The position numbers and the translations under genes are program-made. The notes beneath the pieces were generated by a model. That model was not told the origin of the DNA, searched no databases, and saw nothing but the letters and a program-made list of their open reading frames with translations. Below are positions 1 through 8,723 of a stretch of 64,000 bases of DNA, piece by piece; position 1 is the stretch's first letter, and each line of letters opens with the position of its first letter. The stretch lies in contig CALADF010000044.1 of NCBI GenBank assembly GCA_937890835.1, forward strand, positions 1-64,000. Direction: 5' to 3'. The DNA is from an uncultured bacterium (GTDB taxonomy: Bacteria; Actinomycetota; Coriobacteriia; Coriobacteriales; Eggerthellaceae).

Positions 1-1481
1 ACGGTGTCTGCCCATCCTGGGGCGGAGAGAGCGTTTTGCGGCATGATGTGCTCGATCGTGAAGTTGCCATCCCACAGGTTCATGGGATCTTTTGGGTGGT
101 GCATGTTCTCGAGATTGGCCAAAAGGTAGAGCGATCTGCGGTAATGGTACGCGTCCCTCGTTGTGAGGGCATTGAAGAACTCGGCGTTGTCGGGGAACCT
201 TCGCGCGGTTCCAGATTCCAGGAAGAGAAACGCCTCGAGCGCCTCGACGTAGTTTCCTCCTTCGTCCTGAACCTTGTTGAGCTTGGCTATGACGGAAGGC
301 AGGAGCTTGTTGAGCGAGTTGGTCGCGACATCGCATATGGACCTGCGGAACACATAGCTTTCGATTAGGCTGAGCATGTGCAGGAAGCCTTCGTCATCGA
401 AGGCGCCCTGATCGTAGTCGTCGTAGAGCGAGAGCAGAAGCGGATTGACCACCGTCACGTCGAGTCGTCGCAGGTTCGCAAGCACCCGCGCGCGTTCGGG
501 CGATGTCTCGGTTCCTCTAGTGATGCAGGCGTAGTAGCTGGCGAACCTTTCCATCTCGCGCAACAGTTCGACGATGCGGTCGTCTTTGTTGTAGCCGCGA
601 TCGTAGACGTGCCGCTTGAATATGTGGTAAATGTCGCGCTTCACCAAGGGCTCGGGTGCGTAGAGCACAATAAGGTAGTTCCTCAAGAACTCATCGAATG
701 TGTCCTCGTAGCTGTCGGCCCCTAGGGTCAGCTCGATGTTGCGCCAGTGGTTCAGGTAGAGCGCATCCTGCTTTTCCTTAGGAAGCCCCATGAGCACGAA
801 ATTGCGGATGAGGTCGGCTGAGGAGAGGTCTTTCCCCGTCGAGTTCATCGATTCGAAGATGAGCTGCGGGTTGTCCTGATTGGCGTCGAGGGATATGGAA
901 ACGACGTCCAGCCTTTGAATGCCGTCCCAGACGATGTTCGGATCCTCCATCGCCTCGATTCTCTTGCTGAAGAATGCGAAGTTCTCGATGAGTTTGCTCG
1001 ATTCCTCATTGATGGCGAAATCGGGATCTACCAGGTTCTCGACTATCGACTCGAGCGTGTTTTTATCCCCGCGCGTCAGAGTGAGCTTGTACCGGTCTTC
1101 GCCTTGGCGGAACGTGTCGACAAGATAACCACGCTGCATGATTTCGTTGTATGAGAAGTGCAGGGTTGCCTCGGGGTCCTTTCGCGAGAAGTTTGCCAAG
1201 GCGGCGATGACGAGCGAAAGCGTGGTGATGCGCTGCTGGCCGTCGATGAGAAGCATCGGCTGTATGCCGGATGCGGAGAACGTGCCGTCTTGCACCCACA
1301 CGACGGAGCCTGTGAAGTGGCGCTCTTGGGGCCTTGATCCTACGTAGAGGATGTCGTCCCAGAGCTGCTCGCATTGCTCCTCGTCCCATGAGTAGGGTCT
1401 TTGGTACACGGGGATCACGAAGCGGAGGTTGGCGCTCGTGATGAGTCCCACGAGCGCTTGCGCGTGTGCGTTCATTGCCAT
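1..1481 (-). CDS. DUF262/DUF1524 GmrSD-like protein (C-terminus cut by window edge)
   Basis: About 493 codons are visible, read right to left, starting ATG at 1481 (a second in-frame ATG lies at 1475). The N-terminus has the DUF262 signatures FVIPVYQRPYSWDEEQCEQLW and MLLIDGQQRITTL; near the window edge the DUF1524 HNH-type motif EHIMPQN appears. Full-length DUF262-DUF1524 proteins are related to the GmrS/GmrD type IV restriction enzymes, in which DUF262 is an NTP-dependent ParB/sulfiredoxin-like fold and DUF1524 the nuclease. A restriction or anti-phage role is inferred from the family. A second, shorter DUF262 gene lies at 43221-44243. The last residues lie outside the window. Confidence 0.85.
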   Translation of the reverse strand, partial: MAMNAHAQALVGLITSANLRFVIPVYQRPYSWDEEQCEQLWDDILYVGSRPQERHFTGSVVWVQDGTFSASGIQPMLLIDGQQRITTLSLVIAALANFSRKDPEATLHFSYNEIMQRGYLVDTFRQGEDRYKLTLTRGDKNTLESIVENLVDPDFAINEESSKLIENFAFFSKRIEAMEDPNIVWDGIQRLDVVSISLDANQDNPQLIFESMNSTGKDLSSADLIRNFVLMGLPKEKQDALYLNHWRNIELTLGADSYEDTFDEFLRNYLIVLYAPEPLVKRDIYHIFKRHVYDRGYNKDDRIVELLREMERFASYYACITRGTETSPERARVLANLRRLDVTVVNPLLLSLYDDYDQGAFDDEGFLHMLSLIESYVFRRSICDVATNSLNKLLPSVIAKLNKVQDEGGNYVEALEAFLFLESGTARRFPDNAEFFNALTTRDAYHYRRSLYLLANLENMHHPKDPMNLWDGNFTIEHIMPQNALSAPGWADT

Positions 1482-1611
1482 AAAGCTACCTGCTCTTCCC
1501 CTCGAGTTGTCGGCGTTCCGAAAGTTGATGTGCGTGCCAAATTCGCTCTTATTCTAGCCTGTCGTCTAGGATTCTGCTTCTGGCGGGATTGCCCACGTTT
1601 GCCTCGAGCGC

Positions 1612-2019
1612 TTACCGCATCAGCTCCCTCGCCCGTGAGCAAACCTCGCTCCAGGGGATAATCGCGCGAATCGCGCCGCAGGCGCGGCGGTAGTTGCCCG
1701 CCTCCATGGCGGCGTCGAAGGCGTGCCGGACCGTCTCGGTCGGCACGCCCACCGCTTCCGCAATCCACAGCAGCGACCCTGCGTTTCCCAAGCGCGCGTA
1801 GCAGCGGCGCGCGCTCGTGTTGGGGGTGCTGCGCGAGTAGGGGCCCGTGCCCGTTTTGTCGTTCGCCTCGAACCAGATGATCATGTGCTCGCGTTCGTCG
1901 TCGCCGCTTTTGTCGGGGGAGTCGTGGACGTCTTCCACGTAGCGGTCGGATAGGGGATAGTGCGCGTCTCGCGTTTTCAGCAATTCCGCGAACTCCTTGC
2001 ATGTCATGTCGTCGGTCAT
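1612..2019 (-). CDS. small hypothetical protein, 135 aa
   Basis: Starts ATG (MTDDMTCKEFAELL). It is an acidic, soluble protein with no membrane segment and no catalytic motif that I recognise. The run GNAGSLLWIAEAVGVPTETVRHAFDAA has the look of a small helical domain, and IRAIIPWSEVCSRARELM closes the protein. It lies 130 bp upstream of the DUF262 gene on the same strand and diverges from the Fic gene at 2271. Function unknown; coding status is supported by the length and clean codon use. Confidence 0.65.
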   Translation of the reverse strand: MTDDMTCKEFAELLKTRDAHYPLSDRYVEDVHDSPDKSGDDEREHMIIWFEANDKTGTGPYSRSTPNTSARRCYARLGNAGSLLWIAEAVGVPTETVRHAFDAAMEAGNYRRACGAIRAIIPWSEVCSRARELMR

Positions 2020-2270
2020 GGTTTCCCTTGCCCCTTCGTCTATTCCGGCTTGCTGTCGTTGTTCGGCATTGCTCGCACAGTCGCGCTATTGGCGAAGCCT
2101 CGGAAAGCCCGATCTTACTGCCAGCTTATCCTATTTTTATCGAGCTCATGCCACGTTGCTCGCGATTAAGGTGTCGCTGGTTGCGCAAATCTCCCTTGTT
2201 GCGGTGGGCTAGAATAAGCTATCCGCAGGCGGTAGGTTGCTTTGTCGAAATCGGTCTGAAGGAGGCGGCT

Positions 2271-2909
2271 GTGCGTTCGATTTCTCAAGCGTCCCAAGTG
2301 TCTGGAGCTTCCGTTTACGTATCGGGCGGTTGCTACGATGGCGAGCCTTCTCCCGATCTTGAATTTTCGATGACGCGAGATCTCGACGCACGCGAGCCGC
2401 GTGAGATCTCCGAGATCGTGCAGGCGTTCGCGCCTGCGCTCGACCTGCTCGACGACTACGATCACCAGTGCCTGCGCACCCCGAAGGGCCGCGAGGCCGT
2501 GTACGTGCTGACGTACGAGGAGTGCTGCGCGGTGATCGACGGCATGCGGTTCGGCAGCGAGAGCGCCGTTTTCGGCGTGGAGAAAGACGACTCGTTCAGG
2601 GGCAGCATCGGCAACATCTACCAGTCCTTCGCAGGCCGGGAGATTTACCCCAGCTTGCAGGAGAAGGCGGCCAACTTGCTGTACCTGGTGGTGAAAAACC
2701 ACAGCTTCCACGACGGCAACAAGCGCATCGCCGCCGCCATGTTCCTGTACTTTCTCGACAGGAACAACGCGTTGTTCGTCAACGGTGAAAAGGTTATAGC
2801 CGACAGCGCGCTGGTCGCCGCCACCATCATGATCGCCGAATCGAAGCCCGAGGAGAAAGACGCGATGGTGGCCTTGGTGATGATTTTTCTGGCCATGGGC
2901 GGTTGCTAG
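2271..2909 (+). CDS. Fic/Doc family protein (RhuM-type C-terminal Fic domain)
   Basis: 212 aa from a GTG start at 2271, chosen because GAAGGAGG sits 5 nt upstream; the reading frame is open further up but without a ribosome site. The Fic core is HSFHDGNKR (about residues 143-151), followed by IAAAMFLYFLDRNNAL and IMIAESKPEEKDAMV, a layout typical of the C-terminal Fic domain of RhuM-like and Doc-like proteins. The lysine in GNKR is the Doc-type variant; Doc phosphorylates EF-Tu instead of transferring AMP. No antitoxin gene is adjacent. The N-terminal RhuM domain is absent, so this is a stand-alone Fic unit. Confidence 0.8.
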   Translation: MRSISQASQVSGASVYVSGGCYDGEPSPDLEFSMTRDLDAREPREISEIVQAFAPALDLLDDYDHQCLRTPKGREAVYVLTYEECCAVIDGMRFGSESAVFGVEKDDSFRGSIGNIYQSFAGREIYPSLQEKAANLLYLVVKNHSFHDGNKRIAAAMFLYFLDRNNALFVNGEKVIADSALVAATIMIAESKPEEKDAMVALVMIFLAMGGC

Positions 2910-3119
2910 CGCGGTCGAAGCCGACGCGGGAGCGGCTTCGCGGATTGCTCGCAGTTGGTCGACGGCGCGGCGGGTGGGTCGGGACTCGCATCTTGGCATG
3001 TCCCGGGATCCTCGAATCAGCTGAAACGCGGTCGATTCCGTGTCCGATTTAGGGGACATCTAAGTTCGCTAGATCGGGGATAATCCGGGCATGGTAAGTT
3101 CTCGGAAAGAAGGTGAATC

Positions 3120-3848
3120 GTGCGACCGTTCATCCAGGCCAAAGGCGATATGCCGGGAAACGTAAACTTCTCCGCGGCCTATTGGGGCTTCGCGGAGATG
3201 GGCCTCGAATGCGTTTTGTTCCGCAGCGTCGAGGAGCTTGACGCATCGTCGCGTGGTGATGTCGTGGTAGGTGGGTTGGGTCCTGTGAGGCATGCGCTCG
3301 TCAGCCGCGGCGTACGGATAGAGGAGTTTGACTACCCCGACGAGCTTCGCAGCTACATGGGAAGGAGAACATGGTCTTCCACCATGGACGAAGTGGCTGC
3401 CGACTGCTCGATGTGGCCGGTGTTCGTGAAGCCTGTTGAGGACAAGCGCTTCGCGGGAAAGACGGTGGCGTGCATCGGGGATTTGACGGGGTTGGGAACC
3501 TCCGGATACAATCCGCCCGTTACCTGCAGCGAGGTCGTCGATTTCAGGGCGGAATGGAGATGCTTCGTGCGCTACGGGGACATCCCGGACGTTCGGCCGT
3601 ACAAAGGAGATTGGAGACTGAGCTTCGACCCTGCGGTGATAGAGGGCGCAGTGGCGGCGTATGAAACGGCGCCTGCGGGCTACGCGGCGGATTTCGGGGT
3701 GACGCATGATGGCCGGACGCTTCTGGTCGAGGTGAACGACGGCTATTCGCTTGGCTGCTACGGGTTGCAGCACAATCTCTACGCGCAGCTGCTCGCGGCG
3801 CGCTGGGCGGAGCTTACCGAAACGCCCGACGAATGCGATTTCCGCTAG
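3120..3848 (+). CDS. ATP-grasp domain protein (DUF4343-like)
   Basis: 242 aa, GTG start with AAGAAGG upstream. MWPVFVKPVEDKRFAGKTV fits the first ATP-grasp strand with the nucleotide-binding lysine, EWRCFVRYGDI fits the central strand, and LLVEVNDGYSLGCYG provides the Mg-binding glutamate and asparagine. Members ligate a carboxylate to an amine or similar nucleophile at the cost of ATP; the substrate here is unknown. The TAG stop at 3846-3848 is followed in the same frame by a sequence resembling the C-terminal half of a DUF2442 protein (separate entry), so the 3' end of the gene may have been rearranged. Confidence 0.75.
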   Translation: MRPFIQAKGDMPGNVNFSAAYWGFAEMGLECVLFRSVEELDASSRGDVVVGGLGPVRHALVSRGVRIEEFDYPDELRSYMGRRTWSSTMDEVAADCSMWPVFVKPVEDKRFAGKTVACIGDLTGLGTSGYNPPVTCSEVVDFRAEWRCFVRYGDIPDVRPYKGDWRLSFDPAVIEGAVAAYETAPAGYAADFGVTHDGRTLLVEVNDGYSLGCYGLQHNLYAQLLAARWAELTETPDECDFR

Positions 3849-4013
3849 GGTGATCTTGCGGGCCTCCTTTCGAGTCGCTTCGAGGCGTTCAAACGGCTCG
3901 AAGACGAATCTTTCTTTTCGGGCGTTAAGGTCGACGCCGATGAATTCGGGATTGTGCGGAGCGATGGCGTCGACTTGTCGGGCAAGGAGCTTTGGGAGCG
4001 CGGGGTCGTCGAA
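3849..4013 (+). pseudogene. DUF2442 C-terminal remnant, in frame after the ATP-grasp stop
   Basis: Directly after the ATP-grasp stop the same frame encodes about 55 residues including FEAFKRLEDESFFSGVKV, FGIVRSDGVDLSGKELWERG, which follow the DUF2442 pattern (a DL start, F..L.D..FF..V, G.V...G.DL....L.E). The family's N-terminal 25-30 residues and any start codon or ribosome site are absent, so this is most simply a decayed fragment left by a deletion. The rest of the 3849-4177 gap holds no other gene; it carries the ade ribosome site GAAGGGAG. Family match is from memory, not from a search. Confidence 0.4.
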
Positions 4014-4177
4014 ACTGCTTCGGCAGTCGAATTTCGCCGATTTCTGCATAAAGGCGATGCAGTGAAAAGCGTTCGCCCAGCCGATTTTCCCGCTGCGGCG
4101 GTGATAGTATCTTCTTCGTTGCACCTTGCTCGAAAAGGGCAGGTGAAAACCGAAAAAACGAAGAAGGGAGATGCGGG

Positions 4178-5947
4178 ATGGACAACAAGCTTTTGGCGGT
4201 GGCGGGAGGCCAGCAGCCGGCGGACATCGTGATCAAGAACGGAAAGATCGTGAACGTCCTCACGGCGGAGATCTACGATGGCGGCGTCGCCATCGTAGAT
4301 CAGACCATCGCCGCCGTGGGCGATGTGGATTACTGCATCGGCGAGGGCACGCAGGTCGTCGACGCGCAGGGCATGTTCATCACGCCCGGCTTCATCGACG
4401 GGCACATCCATCCGGAAAGCTCCGACTTGGCCATTCGCTCCTTCGCCGAGGGCGTGCTCAAGCACGGCACCACCTCCATCATGACCGACCTGCACGAGGT
4501 CGGCGTGGTGTCCGGCATCGAGGGCATCGAGGCCGTGCTTAAGGAGAACGAGGCGACCGACCTCAACCTGTATTTCGTCGTTCCCTCCCACGTGCCGTTC
4601 TCGCCGGCGCTCGAGACCAGCGGCGGCTCATTCAACCCCGAGATCATCCGCAAGGCGCTCCAGCGCGAAGACGCGGTCGGCATCTCCGAATGCGTCGGAC
4701 CCTACATCCTCGCGGGCTTCCCCGACCTTATGGAGTCGCTCGACGACGTCGCCGGCATGAAGGGCATGACCGCTCAGGGTCATTTGGTGGAGATGAAGGG
4801 CGCGGACCTGAACAAGTGCGTGGCCGCCGGCGTGTCCACCTGCCATGAGGCCTTGAGCGCCGACGACATCATGGACCGCGCGCGCGTGGGCGTTCACGCG
4901 ATGCTGCGCGAGTCCTCGGCTGCCCGCACGCTCGTCCAGCAGCTCGAGTGCATCGTCGGCAAGGACATCGACACCTCCATGATGTCGATCGTCACCGACG
5001 ATTTGCACACATGCGATCTGGCGGAGACCGGACACCTCGACCATCACCTCAAACTCGCCTTGGGCGCGGGCCTTCCCTTCGTCAAGGCCATTCAGATGGT
5101 CACCGTGAACGCCGCCCGCGCTTTCGAGCTCACCGACATCGGCGCCCTTGCTCCCGGCAAACGCGCGGATATCAACATCGTCGCAGGCGACACCGCCGAT
5201 ACGTTCGGCGTCGTGTCCACGTGGTCGCGCGGCAAGCAGGTTCTCGACAACGGCGAGATGCTGGTTCATTACGAGCCCGCCGAGCATGATCCCTGCCTGC
5301 TGAACACCACGCGCCTGCTCAACCCCATCACGCCCGATTCCTTCAAGATCGCCGCTCCCGAAGGCGCGTCGAAGGTGAAGGTGCTGTGCATGGACACGCT
5401 GCCGTGGATTCCCATCACGCAGCCGCGCGAGGTGGAGCTCGACTGCGTCGACGGGTACGTGCAATGCGACGTCGAGCAGGACGTTCTTTACATCGCGCAG
5501 GTCGAGCGCTACGGCAAGAACGGCAACATCGGCAAGGCGTTCATGGGCGGCTTCCACATGACCAGCGGCGCCATCGCCTCCACGGTGGGACATGACAACC
5601 ATAACGTCATCGTCATGGGAACGAACTTCGAGGACATGGCTCAGGCGGTCAATCGTCTCATCGAGATCGGCGGCGGCCAGATCCTGGTCGACGGCGGCGA
5701 GATCATCAAGGAGGTCGCGTACCCGATCTGCGGTCTTCTGTCCGACCTGTCTGTCGAGGATCTTGCGGCCGAGAAGGCTCAGCTGAACGCGGCGTGCGCC
5801 GAGCGCGGATGCATCATTTCCATTCCCATGATGTTCCTGTCGTTCATTTGCCTGGCGGCGCTTCCCGGTTTCGCCATCACCGATCACGGCTTCATCGACG
5901 TTATGAGCCTTAAGGTCATCGACCCTGTTCTGGGCGTTGTCGAATAA
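4178..5947 (+). CDS. ade: adenine deaminase
   Basis: 589 aa, the length typical of bacterial Ade (about 590). It hydrolyses adenine to hypoxanthine and ammonia in the cytoplasm. Seen: the amidohydrolase metal motif GFIDGHIHPESS (about residues 70-81), HGTTSIMTDLHEV, QGHLVEMKG, a second metal region VTDDLHTCD, and the family's C-terminal domain with GGFHMTSGAIASTVGHDNHNV. ATG start preceded by AAGGGAG. guaD begins 14 bp after the stop, so the two purine deaminases are almost certainly co-transcribed and together feed hypoxanthine and xanthine into salvage or breakdown. Confidence 0.95.
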   Translation: MDNKLLAVAGGQQPADIVIKNGKIVNVLTAEIYDGGVAIVDQTIAAVGDVDYCIGEGTQVVDAQGMFITPGFIDGHIHPESSDLAIRSFAEGVLKHGTTSIMTDLHEVGVVSGIEGIEAVLKENEATDLNLYFVVPSHVPFSPALETSGGSFNPEIIRKALQREDAVGISECVGPYILAGFPDLMESLDDVAGMKGMTAQGHLVEMKGADLNKCVAAGVSTCHEALSADDIMDRARVGVHAMLRESSAARTLVQQLECIVGKDIDTSMMSIVTDDLHTCDLAETGHLDHHLKLALGAGLPFVKAIQMVTVNAARAFELTDIGALAPGKRADINIVAGDTADTFGVVSTWSRGKQVLDNGEMLVHYEPAEHDPCLLNTTRLLNPITPDSFKIAAPEGASKVKVLCMDTLPWIPITQPREVELDCVDGYVQCDVEQDVLYIAQVERYGKNGNIGKAFMGGFHMTSGAIASTVGHDNHNVIVMGTNFEDMAQAVNRLIEIGGGQILVDGGEIIKEVAYPICGLLSDLSVEDLAAEKAQLNAACAERGCIISIPMMFLSFICLAALPGFAITDHGFIDVMSLKVIDPVLGVVE

Positions 5948-5961
5948 ACGAATAGAAAGGT

Positions 5962-7353
5962 ATGACGGTCATGGCTGGCACTGTTAATCAGGCTTTCTAC
6001 GGCTCTTTCTTCCATACTCCGGTGTACGGAGCGTTCGAGTACCTTGAAAACGCGCTCATCGAGGTTGACGACGCGGGCGTTATCGCGCGCGTGCTGAAAA
6101 ACGACGATCGTGACCAACCCGCGGTGCTCGAGGCGCATCGTGCGCAGGGCACGCTTGTCGAGTTGGGGGAGAACCGTTACGGCCTTCCCGGTTTCGTGGA
6201 CGTGCACGTGCATGCGCCTCAGTGGCCGCAGGCGGCGCTTGCGCTTGACGAGCCGCTGTATCTGTGGCTCGAGCAGCGCACGTTCCCGCTCGAGTCGAAG
6301 TTCGCCGACGTCGATTTCGCCCGCAAGGTTTACGCGAATCTGGTCGATCAGCTGACGGCGCGCGGCACGACCACGGTCGTTTACCTGGGCAGCGCCCACC
6401 TCGAGTCCAGCATCGCCTTGGCGGAGATCTGCGAGAAGGCGGGTCAGCGCGCGCTGGTGGGCAAGACCGTCATGGACGATCCCGAGGCCAACCCCGATTA
6501 CTATCGCGATGCCTCGCCGGCGCAGGCGGTCGCCGATACGGCCACGTTGATCCGCGAGCTGGAATCCATCGGCCGCGGAAGTCGTCAGGGCATCTGGCCC
6601 GTCGTGACGCCGCGTTTCATTCCCAGCTGCACCGACGAGGTGCTTAAAGGCTTGGGCGATCTCGCCGCCGCGCACGACGTGTACGTTCAGACGCACTGCA
6701 ACGAGGGCCAGTGGGAGCACGACGTGGTGCTCGAGCGTTTCGGCAAGACCGACCCGTACGCGTTGCGCGATTTCGGTCTTCTGCGCGAGCATTCCATCAT
6801 GGCGCATTGCCCCTACCTCACCGAGGAAGAGGGCGAGATGTTCGCCGAGCTGGGCGTGTCGGTTGCGCACTGCCCGATGGCGAACTCTTACTTCTCCAGC
6901 GCGGTGGCGCCGATTCAGCGCTTCCGCCGCCAGGGAATTCACGTCGGTTTGGGCACGGATATCTCGGGCGGGTACAGCCCCAGTATGTACGAGAACATCC
7001 GCCAGACGGTTTTGGTGTCGCGTTTGCTGGAGACGGGCGTGGACGCCACGCTCGCGCCCGAGCAGCGCGGCGGTTTGGGTGAGGACACCCGCATGTCGCT
7101 CGTCCAGGCGTTCTGGCTGGCGACGGCGGGCGGCGCGGAGTCGCTGGGTCTTCCTATCGCGACGTTCGAGTCGGGTCGTGCGTTCGACATGCAGGTCGTC
7201 GACGTGAAGCGTCGCGACTCCGACCTGACGGGCTTCGGCGTGTTCGACGCCCCCGAGGACAGGCTCGCGCGCATTTTGTACCTGTCGACGCCGGATAACA
7301 TCCGCAAGGTGTACTGCCAAGGTCGTCTTCTTCGCGACAAGGACGCGGAATAG
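5962..7353 (+). CDS. guaD: guanine deaminase
   Basis: 463 aa; converts guanine to xanthine plus ammonia. Seen: amidohydrolase motif GLPGFVDVHVHAPQWPQ, the strand-2 histidine run QTHCNEG, HCPYLTEEEG, VAHCPMANSYFSS, and the hallmark GLGTDISGGYS carrying the catalytic aspartate. ATG at 5962 follows AGAAAGG; an alternative in-frame ATG lies at 5971. It is the second gene of the ade-guaD pair. No xanthine dehydrogenase or purine permease is next to it, but a cytosine-permease-like NCS1 transporter lies 14 kb downstream. Confidence 0.93.
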   Translation: MTVMAGTVNQAFYGSFFHTPVYGAFEYLENALIEVDDAGVIARVLKNDDRDQPAVLEAHRAQGTLVELGENRYGLPGFVDVHVHAPQWPQAALALDEPLYLWLEQRTFPLESKFADVDFARKVYANLVDQLTARGTTTVVYLGSAHLESSIALAEICEKAGQRALVGKTVMDDPEANPDYYRDASPAQAVADTATLIRELESIGRGSRQGIWPVVTPRFIPSCTDEVLKGLGDLAAAHDVYVQTHCNEGQWEHDVVLERFGKTDPYALRDFGLLREHSIMAHCPYLTEEEGEMFAELGVSVAHCPMANSYFSSAVAPIQRFRRQGIHVGLGTDISGGYSPSMYENIRQTVLVSRLLETGVDATLAPEQRGGLGEDTRMSLVQAFWLATAGGAESLGLPIATFESGRAFDMQVVDVKRRDSDLTGFGVFDAPEDRLARILYLSTPDNIRKVYCQGRLLRDKDAE

Positions 7354-7478
7354 CGGTGGCCGATCGGCATAGCTGACGTTGTGCGGCGCCCCCGTTGAGC
7401 CGCGTCTCGTTTCTTGCGTAAGGGAAATGGGGCGCGGTTTGCTGGCGAGGGCGCCGCTTTGCGTTTAGGATAACGATC

Positions 7479-8552
7479 ATGACGCGAGAGGGGGTCGGTA
7501 TGGCTGGAACGGATAACAGAAGGTGCCCGCGCTGCAAGTCGGATAACGTCGCGCGCATACAGTGGGGTTTGCCTGCGTTCACCGAGGAACTTGAGCGCGG
7601 TTTGGAAAGCGGTCGCGTGATATTGGGCGGATGCTGCATTTCTCCCGATTCGCCTGAGCTCCATTGCAACGATTGCGGCGCTGAGTTCGGACACCTCGAC
7701 TTCGGCTGGCCGTTTCCCGATAACAGCTTGCGCGCGATTGTTTACGGCGCCGCTGTGGGCGACGCGCTGGGCGTTCCCTTCGAGTTCCGGAAACGCGATA
7801 CGTTCTCGTGCACGCACATGGTCGGCGGCGGGGCGCGCGGCATGCCCGCCGGCACGTTTTCCGATGACACGTCGCTTCTGCTGGCAACCTGCGACAGCAT
7901 AAAGGCCTACGGCGGGGAAATCGAGACGCGCGATATGGCGGATCGTTTTCGCTCGTGGCTTTTCGAGGGTGAATACACTGTCGACGGGGCGGCTTTCGAC
8001 GTGGGGAACGCGACGGCGACGGCGCTTAAGCAGGGACATGGTTGCGCGGGCGAGCGCTCGAACGGCAACGGGTCGCTCATGCGCATAGCCCCGCTGGCGT
8101 TGACGGATGCCGACGATGCGCAAATCGCAGCGGTTTCCGCCATCACTCATGCGCACTCCGTATCAACCGCGGCGTGCGTCGTGTTCGTGCATGTTCTGCG
8201 CGCGGTGCGGCGGGGCGTGAGCTTGTCTGCCGCAATTGCCGAAAGCGTGCCGGATGACCAGCGGTTTTCTTTTCTGCGGGACATCGAGGAAAAGACGCGC
8301 GACGAGATTCAGTCGACGGGGTACGTGTTGCATACGCTCGAAGCCGCTTTGTGGTGCGCGCTGAACACGGAAAGCTATGCGGAGTGCGTGCTGGCCGCGG
8401 TCAACTTGGGCGACGACTCGGATACGACCGCGTGCGTTGCCGGCGCGCTCGCCGGCGCGATGTACGGGTACCGCGCCATTCCCGAAAGGTGGCTGGAGTC
8501 GTTGCGGGGTAAAGACCTCATCGAGTCGTGCTTGTTCGAGGTCGGCAGGTGA
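7479..8552 (+). CDS. zinc-ribbon ADP-ribosylglycohydrolase
   Basis: 357 aa. Residues about 14-70 form a zinc ribbon with CPRCKSDN and CNDCG. The rest is an ADP-ribosylglycohydrolase (DraG/ARH) domain: GAAVGDALGVPFEF, the metal motif GTFSDDTSLLL, NGNGSLMRIAP, and the C-terminal metal motif LGDDSDTTACVAGALAG. The family removes ADP-ribose from proteins or nucleic acids using two Mg ions. Two starts are nearly equal: ATG 7479 (AGGA 8 nt upstream) and ATG 7500 (GAGG 8 nt upstream). The zinc ribbon in front of the hydrolase suggests nucleic-acid or protein target binding; this is inference. No ADP-ribosyltransferase is adjacent. Confidence 0.85.
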   Translation: MTREGVGMAGTDNRRCPRCKSDNVARIQWGLPAFTEELERGLESGRVILGGCCISPDSPELHCNDCGAEFGHLDFGWPFPDNSLRAIVYGAAVGDALGVPFEFRKRDTFSCTHMVGGGARGMPAGTFSDDTSLLLATCDSIKAYGGEIETRDMADRFRSWLFEGEYTVDGAAFDVGNATATALKQGHGCAGERSNGNGSLMRIAPLALTDADDAQIAAVSAITHAHSVSTAACVVFVHVLRAVRRGVSLSAAIAESVPDDQRFSFLRDIEEKTRDEIQSTGYVLHTLEAALWCALNTESYAECVLAAVNLGDDSDTTACVAGALAGAMYGYRAIPERWLESLRGKDLIESCLFEVGR

Positions 8553-8627
8553 TTTTCGGTGAGACGTTGTATCGGGTCAAGAATCGGCGTGTTCGAGGGG
8601 CAACGTCGAGAGTTACGAAATTTAATC

Positions 8628-8641
8628 TTCCCTATACGTAA
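8628..8641. promoter_or_regulatory. HipB-type operator site 1
   Basis: TTCCCTATACGTAA: a 5-4-5 half-conserved inverted repeat, the first of three sites in the hipB leader. Its centre lies 38 bp from that of site 2. The right arm is degenerate. Confidence 0.5.
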
Positions 8642-8665
8642 TTTCTCGGTGTATATCCATTTATC

Positions 8666-8679
8666 TTCCCGATAGGGAA
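8666..8679. promoter_or_regulatory. HipB-type operator site 2 (perfect palindrome)
   Basis: TTCCCGATAGGGAA is a perfect 5-4-5 palindrome. It precedes a TACAAT hexamer at 8690-8695 that could be the hipB -10 box, so a bound repressor would cover the -35 region. The layout is like HipB operators, which are paired 5-bp arms around a short spacer. Confidence 0.65.
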
Positions 8680-8704
8680 TATTACTGGCTACAATAGAGA
8701 GATC

Positions 8705-8718
8705 TTACCTATAGGGAG
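8705..8718. promoter_or_regulatory. HipB-type operator site 3 overlapping the hipB ribosome site
   Basis: TTACCTATAGGGAG, 39 bp centre to centre from site 2. The right arm GGGAG also supplies the ribosome-binding sequence of hipB (ATG 8724), so binding could block both transcription and translation. Confidence 0.55.
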
Positions 8719-8723
8719 GAATT

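Noticed and set aside
4628..7320. Minus-strand frames of 419 and 478 codons opposite ade and guaD
   Set aside because: Antisense frames to well-supported deaminases, with histidine- and arginine-rich composition.
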